From assembly GCF_000172155.1 (NCBI RefSeq), contig NZ_ABIZ01000001.1:2389105-2453104 (forward strand): 64,000 bases of DNA, written 5' to 3'. The notes under the pieces were generated by a model. That model made no database searches, had not been told where the DNA came from, and worked only from the letters and a program-made list of their open reading frames with translations. The position numbers were made by a program, and so were the translations under genes. This DNA comes from Verrucomicrobium spinosum DSM 4136 = JCM 18804 (GTDB lineage: Bacteria; Verrucomicrobiota; Verrucomicrobiia; Verrucomicrobiales; Verrucomicrobiaceae). Positions 17,049-25,499 of the stretch are shown here, piece by piece. Every line of letters starts with the position of its first letter. Positions within the stretch are counted from its first letter, which is position 1.

Positions 17049-18569
17049 CTCATATTCCCATTTTTGCGCCCAGGGGTCGCCCATGGTTTCCTGAAACTTT
17101 TTCAGGCGGGCTTTGTATTCTTCGAGCGTCTCGGCGAAGGCGGGGTCGGTGGCGAGGTTCTTGGTTTCGTCCGCGTCGTACTGCATGTCATACAGTTCGA
17201 ACGCTGGGCGATGGATGTACTGTCCCACGGTCTTCTGACCGTAGGGGGCGTTTTCGCCTTTCTTGAGCTGGGCCTGCCAGGTGGAGGCGGCCCAGAGATC
17301 GGTGGAAAAGGGGAAGGGCAGGGGGTGGGCGATGTTCCAGATGAGCTTGTACTTCTGGTCCCGTACCACTCGCATGGGGTAGTACATCTGCACCTCATGG
17401 AAGGTGTGGGAGGCAAAGATCTCTGTGCGGGTGGGGTCATTCTCCTGCTCCAGGATGTTGAGCCAGGACCTGCCGTGGTAGGAGGAGTAGCGCCTGCCGC
17501 GGTTCTCGTACTTGGAGATGCCGCGTTCCTTCCAGAAGGCGTCGGCATCAACAGGCTTGATGGGGGCGTTTTTCTCCCGGTCCAGGCCACCGGCGAAGTC
17601 GAGCATGGTTGGGGTGAGATCGGTATGGCTGACGAGTGCGTCGTTCTTGATCCCGCGCCGTTGCACGTAGGGATTCCGGACAATGAGAGGAACCTTCAGG
17701 CCAGGCTCGTAGACGGTGGTTTTGCCCCCGGGGAAAGCCATGCCGTGGTCAGACGTAATGATGATCAACGTCTTGTCATACAATCCCGCCTCTTTGAGGA
17801 GCTTCACCAGGTGGCCGATGCCGAAATCCACCCGGGAGACGCTTTGGTAGTACTGGGTGAGTTCAGCGCGGCTCTCGATGGTGTCAGGCAGGAAGTGCGG
17901 AACGATCACGTCTTTGGGATCATAAAACACTTCGGTGATCCCCGGGATGCTGCCGCGGTTGGGCTTGTTGCCAAAGGCATTGGGTCTTCCTTCGATGTCC
18001 AGCTCGGGGCCTCCACGATGTGGGTCGGCGCTGGCGATGTAGGCGATGAAGGGTTTGTCGTTCTTGGCTGTGATGAACTCGCGGGCGTTCTCCATCAGTT
18101 CGCGGGTATTGCGCCCCTTCTCCGCCACCATCACGTCATAGGTGAAGATCTCAGTGGGGGCGACGTGGTGCTTGCCAAAGATGCCTGTGCGGTAGCCGGC
18201 AGCTTTCATGACCTGCGGCAGGGCCAGGGAGACGACATTGGGGTAGCAGGAGAAGTGGCCGGTGTCGTGCTGGTGGCCATACTGGCCGTTGGCATGGTTG
18301 TGCAGACCCGTCATCACCACGGAGCGGCTGGCGCTGCAACTGGCCGTGGTGGCATAGGCATTGGTGAAGATCGTGCCGTCTGCCGCAAGTGCGTCGATGT
18401 TGGGCGTCTTGATGGCCTTGTTCCCATAGCAGCCCAGCTCCGGGCTCATATCGTCGGCGATGAAGAAGACGATGTTCTTCTCGGCAGCGGATGAAGGCGT
18501 TGCCAGAAGCAGCATGGCAAACATGGAAGCCAGTTTCAGGCAGGACGATATGAGAGGGCGTGAAGGCAT
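17046..18569 (-). CDS. Secreted sulfatase, N-sulfoglucosamine sulfohydrolase-like
   Basis: 507 residues with a signal peptide of about 29 residues. The sulfatase signature C-S-A-S-R lies at 78-82; its cysteine becomes the formylglycine nucleophile, which needs a maturase encoded elsewhere. Metal-binding residues are seen in F-I-A-D-D-M (37-41) and I-I-T-S-D-H-G further on. The stretch around the signature (T-G-L-H-N-H-A-N-G-Q-Y-G-H) closely resembles sulfamidases (SGSH group), which remove N-linked sulfate from glucosamine of heparan-like glycans. That substrate is inferred. Neighbouring esterases support a role in polysaccharide breakdown in the periplasm or outside the cell. Confidence 0.9.
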   Translation of the reverse strand: MPSRPLISSCLKLASMFAMLLLATPSSAAEKNIVFFIADDMSPELGCYGNKAIKTPNIDALAADGTIFTNAYATTASCSASRSVVMTGLHNHANGQYGHQHDTGHFSCYPNVVSLALPQVMKAAGYRTGIFGKHHVAPTEIFTYDVMVAEKGRNTRELMENAREFITAKNDKPFIAYIASADPHRGGPELDIEGRPNAFGNKPNRGSIPGITEVFYDPKDVIVPHFLPDTIESRAELTQYYQSVSRVDFGIGHLVKLLKEAGLYDKTLIIITSDHGMAFPGGKTTVYEPGLKVPLIVRNPYVQRRGIKNDALVSHTDLTPTMLDFAGGLDREKNAPIKPVDADAFWKERGISKYENRGRRYSSYHGRSWLNILEQENDPTRTEIFASHTFHEVQMYYPMRVVRDQKYKLIWNIAHPLPFPFSTDLWAASTWQAQLKKGENAPYGQKTVGQYIHRPAFELYDMQYDADETKNLATDPAFAETLEEYKARLKKFQETMGDPWAQKWEYE

Positions 18570-18594
18570 GGGCGATTAACGGAAGGAGAGTCTG

Positions 18595-18639
18595 GGTATT
18601 TCACTCCAGCCACGCTTTCGTGATGCTTGGAGTGATACC
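18595..18639 (-). promoter_or_regulatory. Stem-loop just upstream of the sulfatase start
   Basis: GGTATTTCACTCCA pairs with TGGAGTGATACC (12 bp with a 2-base bulge) around an inner CACG/CGTG stem. It lies 26 bases before the sulfatase start. There is no T-run after it on the minus strand, so a leader structure is as likely as a terminator. Confidence 0.4.
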
Positions 18640-18694
18640 CTTCGATGATCACCCCAGGCAGACTGGGACGATCCCGGTGCAGCAGGCTGAAAGG

Positions 18695-19018
18695 CTACCG
18701 CCGTTCAAACCGCAGTCCCGGGTTCTCTATGCGAATTCCCGGTACAGCATGAGGGGGGCGAGGCCCTGCCGGGATGGTTGGCATTTTGCTGAATGAGGGG
18801 TGACCGGAGGATGCGATGATGCCTGACAGCCTTGCCCCTTGGGCGGTGACTGCGTGATGGGTGCCTGCGGGCAGGGGCGGGGCGATGACGCGAAATTCAC
18901 TGCCCCGACCCTCTCCAATGGTGGGAAGGAGCGGAGAGGGGCGCGGAGGTTCGGCAGCGGGAATGAGGGGCACCATCGCTACAGCCACTACCATCGCATC
19001 GATCAGGGCCGCTTTCAT
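18695..19018 (-). CDS. Possible small secreted protein, unknown
   Basis: 107 residues starting M-K-A-A-L-I-D-A-M-V-V-A-V-A-M-V-P-L-I-P-A-A-E, which looks like a signal peptide. The rest is Pro/Gly/Arg-rich with no recognisable domain, and its composition could also come from non-coding GC-rich DNA. The start lies 11 bases after the terminator hairpin of the upstream esterase, leaving little space for a promoter. It may be a remnant. Low confidence. Confidence 0.3.
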   Translation of the reverse strand: MKAALIDAMVVAVAMVPLIPAAEPPRPSPLLPTIGEGRGSEFRVIAPPLPAGTHHAVTAQGARLSGIIASSGHPSFSKMPTIPAGPRPPHAVPGIRIENPGLRFERR

Positions 19019-19028
19019 GATACGAAAA

Positions 19029-19065
19029 GGGGTGATCTGGGAAGGATACCATGCCAGATCACCCC
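19029..19065 (-). terminator. Rho-independent terminator of the 19128-20027 esterase
   Basis: A perfect 12-bp stem (GGGGTGATCTGG, 19029-19040, pairing with 19054-19065) with a 13-base loop, followed on the minus strand by TTTTCG. It begins 63 bases after the esterase stop. Confidence 0.8.
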
Positions 19066-19127
19066 CTGTCACGAGTCAACTCTGTGGATGACCCGTCAAT
19101 CAGGCCAACCGTTTGGGCGGGATCAGA

Positions 19128-20027
19128 TCAATTCGCCCAGCCGTTGGCTTTGAGCCATTCACCTACCCGCTGCGGCCAGTCGTTCACGGGATTGCCAGAT
19201 TTTTTCATGCCGTAGCCGTGGCCGCCTTTGCTGAAGATGTGGAGCTCGGCGCTGAGATTGGCCTTTTTGTACTCCAGATAGACGAGGGCGCTGCCTGCCG
19301 GGGTGATGCGGTCATCATGGGCATGGACGAGGCAGATGGGCGGGGCTTGCGGGCCGACTTTGATCTCGGGCTTGAGCTGGAAGTCGTTTCCTTTCTCCGT
19401 GAGGTAGGCGGGATAGACCGGGATGGAAAACGCCGGGGTGGCATCAGCGATGTCGAGCTCCGGATCCTGTGCGTAGGTGCGCTCGTTGGGGTGCAGGGTG
19501 GACATGACGCAGAGATGGCCGCCGGCGGAAAAGCCGAGGATGCCGATCTTGTCAGGCTTGATGCCCCACTCTGCGGCGTGTTTCTTGACGAGGCCCATGG
19601 CGCGCTGAGCGTCCTGAATGGGTTCCTTGCTGGGGTCGGTCTCGCTGCGCTTGGGGACGCGGTACTTGAGCAGGATGCCGGTGACGCCCAGGGTGTTGAG
19701 CCATTCACACACCTGAGAGCCCTCGTGCTCGATGGCGAGGATGCCGTAACCGCCGCCGGGGCAGACGATGACTGCGGTGCCGTTGGGTTTTTCCGGGCTA
19801 TAGACCGTGATGGTGGGCTCCGTGACGTTGGTCACGCGTTTGACGTCGCTTTCATTCTTCGGCGGGATTTCCTTTTCCGCATCCATCTTGAAGCCCTCTT
19901 TCTCAGGTGCCCCTTGGGGCCAGAGCTTAAGGGTGGGACGATCCGCTGCCATGGCAGCAGTGGAGAAGCCTGCGGCGATGGCCGTGGCCAGGGCGAGGGG
20001 GAGAAGTCGGTGAGGGATGATGCTCAT
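19128..20027 (-). CDS. Secreted alpha/beta hydrolase esterase (acetyl esterase type)
   Basis: 299 residues from the ATG at 20027. The frame is open another 83 codons upstream, but that part is composed of non-coding-like sequence and the signal peptide M-S-I-I-P-H-R-L-L-P-L-A-L...A-M-A-A-D begins at the chosen start. The oxyanion motif C-P-G-G-G-Y is at 89-94, the nucleophile elbow G-F-S-A-G-G at 165-170, the acid in H-A-H-D-D and the histidine in G-G-H-G-Y-G. This matches the esterase/lipase family often found in polysaccharide-degrading loci, where it removes acetyl groups. Divergent from the next gene. Confidence 0.88.
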   Translation of the reverse strand: MSIIPHRLLPLALATAIAAGFSTAAMAADRPTLKLWPQGAPEKEGFKMDAEKEIPPKNESDVKRVTNVTEPTITVYSPEKPNGTAVIVCPGGGYGILAIEHEGSQVCEWLNTLGVTGILLKYRVPKRSETDPSKEPIQDAQRAMGLVKKHAAEWGIKPDKIGILGFSAGGHLCVMSTLHPNERTYAQDPELDIADATPAFSIPVYPAYLTEKGNDFQLKPEIKVGPQAPPICLVHAHDDRITPAGSALVYLEYKKANLSAELHIFSKGGHGYGMKKSGNPVNDWPQRVGEWLKANGWAN

Positions 20028-20155
20028 GCGGGGAGGGTACGGTGGGAGGAGGGAAGTTTTCAGGTTCAAGTTTTCAGTTTTCAGTGATGCGTGTGAAAAG
20101 CAAGGGGGGGCGAATGGGCTGCGAGTTGCGCACGTCTCGTGTCGTAGGGGTTGGA

Positions 20156-21478
20156 ATGTCGATTTTTCATCTTTCCTCAATGGTGATCCCTCTTCTCGGG
20201 GCGGGGGTGTTTCTGGGTGCCGCCGTTCACGCGGCCGATGCGACTGATCCGGTGGCTGTGAACGTGGAAAAAGCACACGGCGAGATCTGGCGTCGTTTCA
20301 TGGATCCGTACCACCTGCTGCTGGACTCCACGGAACTGGACGGGAAGTACGACCGGCCGACGCCAGAGGAGTGTCGGGAGGGCAAGCCCAATGCGCTGGC
20401 CTGGTGGACACCGATCGAGAACGGCGCGATGTTCAATGGCTCCTACATGGAGGCGGCATGCCTCCGCTGGCAGCAGACCAAAGCGGAGGAAGACCGGGTG
20501 AAGGCGCAAAAGGTCTCCCAGGGGCTGCTGCTGCTGGCCTCCGTCAGCAAGGTCCCGGGTTTCATCGGCAGAGGGGTGGCGACGGATGGCAAGACGCCCT
20601 ATCCCATGGGGTCCAATGATCAGACTTCGCCCTGGTTCTACGGCTTGTGGCGGTACGTGGATAGCGGTATCCCGGAGACGGCAGAGCGCCGGCAGATCGT
20701 GGCGAAGATGGAGGAAGTGGCAACGGCTCTGGAGGCAACCGGCTGGCGCATGCCGTGCAATCCTCCTGCGCCGTCACCTTTCCGTGGTGACTATTCACCC
20801 TTCACTTGGGAGGGGGCACCCCGTCTGCTGTTCCTCTGCAAGGTGATGCATCACCTCACTGGCAAGGAGAAATGGGGCGCGCTGTACCAGAAGCTGCTGA
20901 GGGAGAGTGGTGGCAACCCCGCGCGGACTCGTCTGCAGATCTGCGAGGCCGGCATGCACTTTGACAATGAAAAGCACCGCCAAAGCTGGACCGGTGCCAG
21001 TGGCGTGACGGTCTTGCGCGGGCTGTGGGAACTGGAGCAGGATCCCGAAGTGAAGGCGGCTTATGGTCGTGGACTGGCGGCCAGCGCCGCCCTGGCTGCT
21101 GGGGGACTGGAGATGCATGCGAAGTTCAAAGTGGACGCGCCGCAGAAGTTTCACCATGACTGGCGGGTGCTGAACCAGTGGTGGAGGCCTCAGCATTCTG
21201 AACAGGATGCGGTGGATGTGGCGATTTTTCAGGTGAAGGAACTGGGCAAGCTCTCTCCGCAGCGCTATCAGGAGCATTCGTTTGTCCGCGAACCGTGTTA
21301 TGCCGCCTGGGTGGTGACTCTGTGCCCAGACCCGGCGGTGGTCGCCGCCCATCGTGATGCCATCCGTGCCGTGCTGGGACACTACAAGTATGACCGCCTT
21401 TACTACTCCCAGTTCTTCCCAGTGGAGGCGGCCTGGTATCGGCTGCGGCAGATTCCTACGGCTGAGCCAAAGTCGTAG
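20156..21478 (+). CDS. Secreted protein of unknown function, helical-barrel-like
   Basis: About 440 residues from the ATG at 20156, which has AGGGG six bases upstream; the open frame further upstream is repeat-derived (TTCAAGTTTTCAG units). Signal peptide about 1-25. The body is rich in Trp, Tyr and helices, with W-W-T-P-I-E-N-G-A-M-F-N-G near 85 and regularly spaced helical segments such as G-L-W-E-L-E-Q-D-P-E. This pattern resembles (alpha/alpha)6-barrel proteins such as glycoside hydrolases and lyases, but I cannot assign a family. It sits beside the esterase and sulfatase, so a role in the same polysaccharide pathway is plausible. Confidence 0.7.
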   Translation: MSIFHLSSMVIPLLGAGVFLGAAVHAADATDPVAVNVEKAHGEIWRRFMDPYHLLLDSTELDGKYDRPTPEECREGKPNALAWWTPIENGAMFNGSYMEAACLRWQQTKAEEDRVKAQKVSQGLLLLASVSKVPGFIGRGVATDGKTPYPMGSNDQTSPWFYGLWRYVDSGIPETAERRQIVAKMEEVATALEATGWRMPCNPPAPSPFRGDYSPFTWEGAPRLLFLCKVMHHLTGKEKWGALYQKLLRESGGNPARTRLQICEAGMHFDNEKHRQSWTGASGVTVLRGLWELEQDPEVKAAYGRGLAASAALAAGGLEMHAKFKVDAPQKFHHDWRVLNQWWRPQHSEQDAVDVAIFQVKELGKLSPQRYQEHSFVREPCYAAWVVTLCPDPAVVAAHRDAIRAVLGHYKYDRLYYSQFFPVEAAWYRLRQIPTAEPKS

Positions 21479-21516
21479 GCGCGTTGCGCTTTTGGTTTGT
21501 TGCGCAAGAATGGCGC

Positions 21517-22824
21517 ATGGCGAGCCCCCGCACTAAAACGAGCAATTGGATCTGGCCGGCGGTCATCATGGTCGTCTGTCTGGCCGTTTACGTTGCCCGC
21601 GCGGTGGCTTTCCATCCGGACATTCTGACCCTGGATGAGGAGCGTTATCTGGCCTGTGCCAAGCGGATCTGCGCGGGCTATTTGGTGACGGATGACAACC
21701 CGGACTTTGTGAATGGACCCGGGTACCCTCTTGTGCTGGCTCCCTTTGTGAAGGCGGGCTTGCCCCTCTACTGGGCGCGGGCCATGAATGCGGTGTGGAT
21801 CGGGTTGTGCGGGACGTTGTTGTTTGCCACCATCCGCCACTATGCCAACACTCCCTGGGCGGTGGCAGGGTCTCTGTGGACCGTGTTGCAACCCAGTCTG
21901 ATGAGGTTGGGGCCCTTTCTCATGTCCGAGGCATTCATGATGTTCTGCGTGGCGGCTTTTGTCTGGACGTTCTGCCGGGCGCAGCGGGCGGAGACGAGGG
22001 TGTTCTGGCATTGCCTGCTGGCAGCGGTGGCACTGCTGGCCATGGTGATGACCCGGGTGATGTTTGGCCACGTCACCACGGCCATGTTGATCCTCACTCT
22101 GCTGGCGTTGCCCTTTGTGAAGAAACTGCGCCGCCCTGTGGGTCGTACCGCCCTGATCATGGGACTGGGGCTGACTCTGTGCCTGCCCTATCTTGCCTAT
22201 ACGAAGGCCAAGACCGGCAAGACATGGTGCTGGTCCACCAATAGTGGAGAGCTGCTGTACTGGGTGACGAGCTCGCACCCCGGGGAAAACGGCTTTTGGT
22301 ACTGTGAGTACGATGCGCTGAATCATCCAGACCTGGCCCCTAATCACCGGGCATTCTATGAGCGGGTGATGAAGCTCCCCGTATTGGAGCGCGAAGCTGC
22401 CTTTGCGGAGAAAGCCAAAGAAAACCTGCGCACGGTGCCTCCTCAGCGTCTCGCATACAACTGGCTCTGCAATGTGTGCCGCATGGCCTTCGGATTCCCG
22501 CGGGCCTTCATGACAGAGGAGGTCTCTCGCGGCGTCATGGTGGCGTTTAACGCCCCACTCCTGCTTCTGTTGCTGGCGGCCAGTGTGGTCTGGCTGATGA
22601 GGCCCGGGTCGTTGCCTGCGGAGATCCCTCTGCTGGGGCTGGTGGCACTGGTGTATCTGGGGGGGAGCACGTTGCCGCCGGCGTTGATCCGTTATGCCAT
22701 GGTGGTAACGCCGCTTGAATGGGTGGTGGTGAGCGCGGTGCTGTGGCGGAATGTGGAGGTGAGGCTCAGGCCGGCCGGCTTCGCCGGAGACAAAAGACTG
22801 GAAGACGAAAGACAGAAGCCCTGA
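21517..22824 (+). CDS. Multi-pass membrane glycosyltransferase-like protein (GT-C fold)
   Basis: 435 residues with about nine to ten hydrophobic segments. The acidic motif L-D-E-E-R-Y-L just after the first membrane segment (near residues 34-40) fits the lipid-linked-sugar transferases of the ArnT/PMT type, which use a polyprenyl-phosphate sugar donor on the outer face of the inner membrane. The last 16 or so residues (G-F-A-G-D-K-R-L-E-D-E-R-Q-K-P) are encoded by the AGAC-tract repeat, which also supplies the stop codon. Lies just before the glycan cluster, but 425 bases upstream of it. Confidence 0.75.
   Translation: MASPRTKTSNWIWPAVIMVVCLAVYVARAVAFHPDILTLDEERYLACAKRICAGYLVTDDNPDFVNGPGYPLVLAPFVKAGLPLYWARAMNAVWIGLCGTLLFATIRHYANTPWAVAGSLWTVLQPSLMRLGPFLMSEAFMMFCVAAFVWTFCRAQRAETRVFWHCLLAAVALLAMVMTRVMFGHVTTAMLILTLLALPFVKKLRRPVGRTALIMGLGLTLCLPYLAYTKAKTGKTWCWSTNSGELLYWVTSSHPGENGFWYCEYDALNHPDLAPNHRAFYERVMKLPVLEREAAFAEKAKENLRTVPPQRLAYNWLCNVCRMAFGFPRAFMTEEVSRGVMVAFNAPLLLLLLAASVVWLMRPGSLPAEIPLLGLVALVYLGGSTLPPALIRYAMVVTPLEWVVVSAVLWRNVEVRLRPAGFAGDKRLEDERQKP
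22764..22824 (+). repeat. AGAC-tract hairpin repeat inside the 3' end of a gene
   Basis: Hairpin CCGGCTTCGCCGG followed by AGACAAAAGACTGGAAGACG and further AGAC units up to the TGA stop at 22822-22824. It encodes the C-terminal tail of the membrane protein. Confidence 0.8.
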
Positions 22825-23249
22825 GATCGCGAAGACCCTGTATGCGATACAGCATGACAGGCGGGCGATAGCGGGCGGCTCTGGGCGTGATTCACCGGGG
22901 ATGCTCAGGCACTACGAGGGGGTGGGGCAAGACGTCGCTAAAGCTGTGAAATTATGGTAATTATCTATTTTGGGGTGTGTGTTGTCGGCGTGCACGAATG
23001 TTTCGGGCGGCATTTCAGGCGAGAGACCATGATGTTCAATGATCAGAAGGAGAGTGATAAGCTGAATTTATAGATATTTCATGTGATTGTGAGTAGATCT
23101 ATCATGCTCACGATGAGGTGGTAAACGGTCGAGAGCAGGTGATTGGGTTAAGCTTTGTTGTTTAAGGCCTTCAAATATTCCCTATAAATTAAAAGCTTTT
23201 TTACGAAAGTTATTGATTTTGCGTTTCATGATTGCCATATATTGCTCTT
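22825..23249. promoter_or_regulatory. AT-rich region upstream of the glycan cluster
   Basis: No gene found. From about 22950 the sequence is far richer in A/T than its surroundings, ending in CCCTATAAATTAAAAGC and TTGATT...CATATAT close to the wecB start. It most likely carries the promoter and control region of the glycan genes. A small hairpin CTGTAT-GCG-ATACAG lies at 22838-22852. Confidence 0.5.
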
Positions 23250-24398
23250 GTGAGAACGCTCGCAAAAGTGGCTATCGTATTTGGAACGAGACCGGAGCTT
23301 ATTAAGCTGGGTCCTGTGGTCCGTGAAGTGGAGCGCGTGGGGATGGAGGCTTGTGTGGTGAACACCGGGCAGCATTCTGATCTGCTGACCCCTCTGCTGG
23401 GGCACTTTCAGGTGAGGCCCAAGTATGACTTGGCCACGATGGAGCCCGGGCAGTCCCTCAATCGCCTGGGCGCACGCATTCTCGCGGGAGTGGATGAGGT
23501 GCTGACGAAGGAGCGTCCCGATGTGGTGCTGGTCCAAGGAGATACCGCCACGGCGCTGATGGGGGCGATGGCGGCATTCAACCATCGTATTCCGATCGGT
23601 CACGTGGAAGCGGGGCTGCGCTCAGGCAATCCCATGAACCCTTTCCCAGAGGAGATGAACCGCCAGATGATCTCCCGCATGGCGAGTTTCCACTTTGCCG
23701 CCACGGACAACAATGCGCGCACGCTCTTGCGTGAAGGGGTGCCTGCAGAACAGATTTACATCACGGGCAATCCGGTCGTGGACTCCCTTCGCCAGACGCT
23801 GGTGACCTCCCGGCCCAAGGGCGAGTTGTTGGACATCCTGAATCGGGTGGGACAGCGCAAGATGGTGCTGGTCACCACCCATCGCCGGGAGAATTTTGGC
23901 AGCACCATGCGCGGGCACCTGAGGGCGATCCGCCGTTTTGCCACGGCGCATCCGGAGGTGTGCGTGGTCTTTCCAGTGCACCCGAACCCCAATGTGCGTG
24001 AGGCGGCAATGGCGGAGCTCGCCGGGCATGATGGCATCGTGCTCACCCAGCCGGTGGGCTATGCGGATTTTGTGCACCTGCTTTCCCATGCCTGGCTCAT
24101 TGTTTCTGACTCGGGCGGGATTCAGGAAGAAGTCACCGCGCTGGGCAAGCCCATGCTGGTGCTGCGCAACAATACCGAGCGGCCGGAGGCGGTCGAAGCC
24201 GGGGCTGCCCGTCTGGCGGGCGAGTGTCCGGCGAATCTTCACCAGATGTTGGAGGCCGCAGTGACGGACATGGAGTGGTTCGTGCGTGCCAGCCATTGCC
24301 ACAGCGTCTTTGGCGATGGGCACAGTTCCCGTCACATTGTGGACATCTTGAACCAGCGGATGGTGGGCGCGGTGCAGGAGTTGCGTCTCGCTGCCTGA
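23250..24398 (+). CDS. wecB: UDP-N-acetylglucosamine 2-epimerase (non-hydrolysing)
   Basis: About 382 residues from the GTG at 23250; a TTG six codons earlier is also possible. The GT-B-like fold shows the N-terminal V-F-G-T-R-P-E, V-Q-G-D-T-A-T, H-V-E-A-G-L-R, the T-H-R-R-E-N-F and the C-terminal S-D-S-G-G-I-Q-E-E, all diagnostic of WecB/MnaA. It interconverts UDP-GlcNAc and UDP-ManNAc, supplying ManNAc units for surface polysaccharide. First gene of a run of four on the same strand (polysaccharide deacetylase, GT2, FAD oxidoreductase). Confidence 0.95.
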   Translation: MRTLAKVAIVFGTRPELIKLGPVVREVERVGMEACVVNTGQHSDLLTPLLGHFQVRPKYDLATMEPGQSLNRLGARILAGVDEVLTKERPDVVLVQGDTATALMGAMAAFNHRIPIGHVEAGLRSGNPMNPFPEEMNRQMISRMASFHFAATDNNARTLLREGVPAEQIYITGNPVVDSLRQTLVTSRPKGELLDILNRVGQRKMVLVTTHRRENFGSTMRGHLRAIRRFATAHPEVCVVFPVHPNPNVREAAMAELAGHDGIVLTQPVGYADFVHLLSHAWLIVSDSGGIQEEVTALGKPMLVLRNNTERPEAVEAGAARLAGECPANLHQMLEAAVTDMEWFVRASHCHSVFGDGHSSRHIVDILNQRMVGAVQELRLAA

Positions 24399-24441
24399 TC
24401 GGTCTCTGCCAACCCTTTCCTCAACTCAACCTGCCTGCGCC

Positions 24442-25413
24442 ATGCCTTTGCAGCCTGCGAGCGTCTCGATCGATCTGGACAACCTGTGGTGCTACTTGAA
24501 GACACAGGGAGAGCCGGGGTGGGAGACGTTTCCTTCTTACCTGGACCAGGTCACGCCGCGCATTTTGCAGAGGCTGGAACGGGCGGGGATCAAGGCGACG
24601 TTTTTCATCGTGGGGCGGGATGCCTCCCGGGCGGAGAACTGGTCGGCGCTCCGCTCCATCGCGGACGCCGGACATGAGATCGCCAACCATTCCTTTGATC
24701 ATGATGTGTCACTGTCCGGATTCTCCCGGCATGAACTGCACCGGGACTTCGCGCGCAGTGAAGCGGCCATCCTGGATGCGACGGGGCAGATGCCGAGTGG
24801 CTTCCGGAGTCCGGGCTTTTGCATGTCGGCGCTGATGAAGGAGGTGCTTTTCCACCGTGGCTACAAGTACGATGCCTCGTCTCTGCCCACCTTTCTAGGG
24901 CCGGTGGCGAGGTGGTACTTTTACTTTTTCGCAAAGCTGCCTGCGGAGGAAAAGAAAAAGCGCTCCAGTCTCTATGGCGGCGTGGCAGGGGCTTTCCGCC
25001 AGTTGGGTCCCCATGCCATTCAGGCGGACTTTATGGAAGTGCCTGTGACGACCATGCCGCTTGTGAGGGTGCCCATGCATTTGAGCTATTTGCTGTTCCT
25101 TGCACAGCGATCAGAGGCTTTGGCCCGACTGTACTGGCAGACGGCAGTAGGGCTCTGCCGGGTGGCCGGGGTGGGGCCCTCCCTGCTCCTGCACCCTACG
25201 GATTTTCTGGATGCGAACGATGTCCCTGAGATGGGCTTCTTCCCCGCCATGCGGATGCCTGCCGACAGAAAGATGGCCATGGTGGATCTCACACTGCAAT
25301 CCCTGACGCGCTACTGGCAGACGGGGACGGTGGCGGATCACGCTCAGGCCCACGTGCCCGCGGAGGCGCTGCTTCCGCTCTTTGTCGCGGAGGGGGCCCG
25401 CTTGGGGGTCTGA
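24442..25413 (+). CDS. Polysaccharide deacetylase (NodB domain, CE4)
   Basis: 323 residues, no signal peptide. The CE4 motifs are in order: S-I-D-L-D at 9-13 (catalytic base and metal Asp), N-H-S-F-D-H at 82-87 (metal His pair) and F-R-S-P-G-F at 121-126. The C-terminal H-P-T-D-F supplies the last motif. The enzyme removes N-acetyl groups from amino sugars. As it lacks an export signal, it more likely acts on a lipid-linked intermediate in the cytoplasm, as in exopolysaccharide loci. It begins 43 bases after wecB. Confidence 0.92.
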   Translation: MPLQPASVSIDLDNLWCYLKTQGEPGWETFPSYLDQVTPRILQRLERAGIKATFFIVGRDASRAENWSALRSIADAGHEIANHSFDHDVSLSGFSRHELHRDFARSEAAILDATGQMPSGFRSPGFCMSALMKEVLFHRGYKYDASSLPTFLGPVARWYFYFFAKLPAEEKKKRSSLYGGVAGAFRQLGPHAIQADFMEVPVTTMPLVRVPMHLSYLLFLAQRSEALARLYWQTAVGLCRVAGVGPSLLLHPTDFLDANDVPEMGFFPAMRMPADRKMAMVDLTLQSLTRYWQTGTVADHAQAHVPAEALLPLFVAEGARLGV

Positions 25414-25499
25414 TCCCTGGGGCTATGCACCGCTTTCCTTTTTCCGTTCGTCCACCTTCGCATTCGGGCATCTGTGTTATTTGATCTCTCTCGCACACC

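Noticed and set aside
17025-18494. 489-codon open frame opposite the sulfatase gene
   Set aside because: Gly/Val-rich translation with no motif; the sulfatase frame has the full signature and export signal.
22951-22964. Shared AATTACCATAAT word with 8430-8441, possible common operator
   Set aside because: A 12-base match in two AT-rich promoter regions is weak and no further copies or symmetry support a site.
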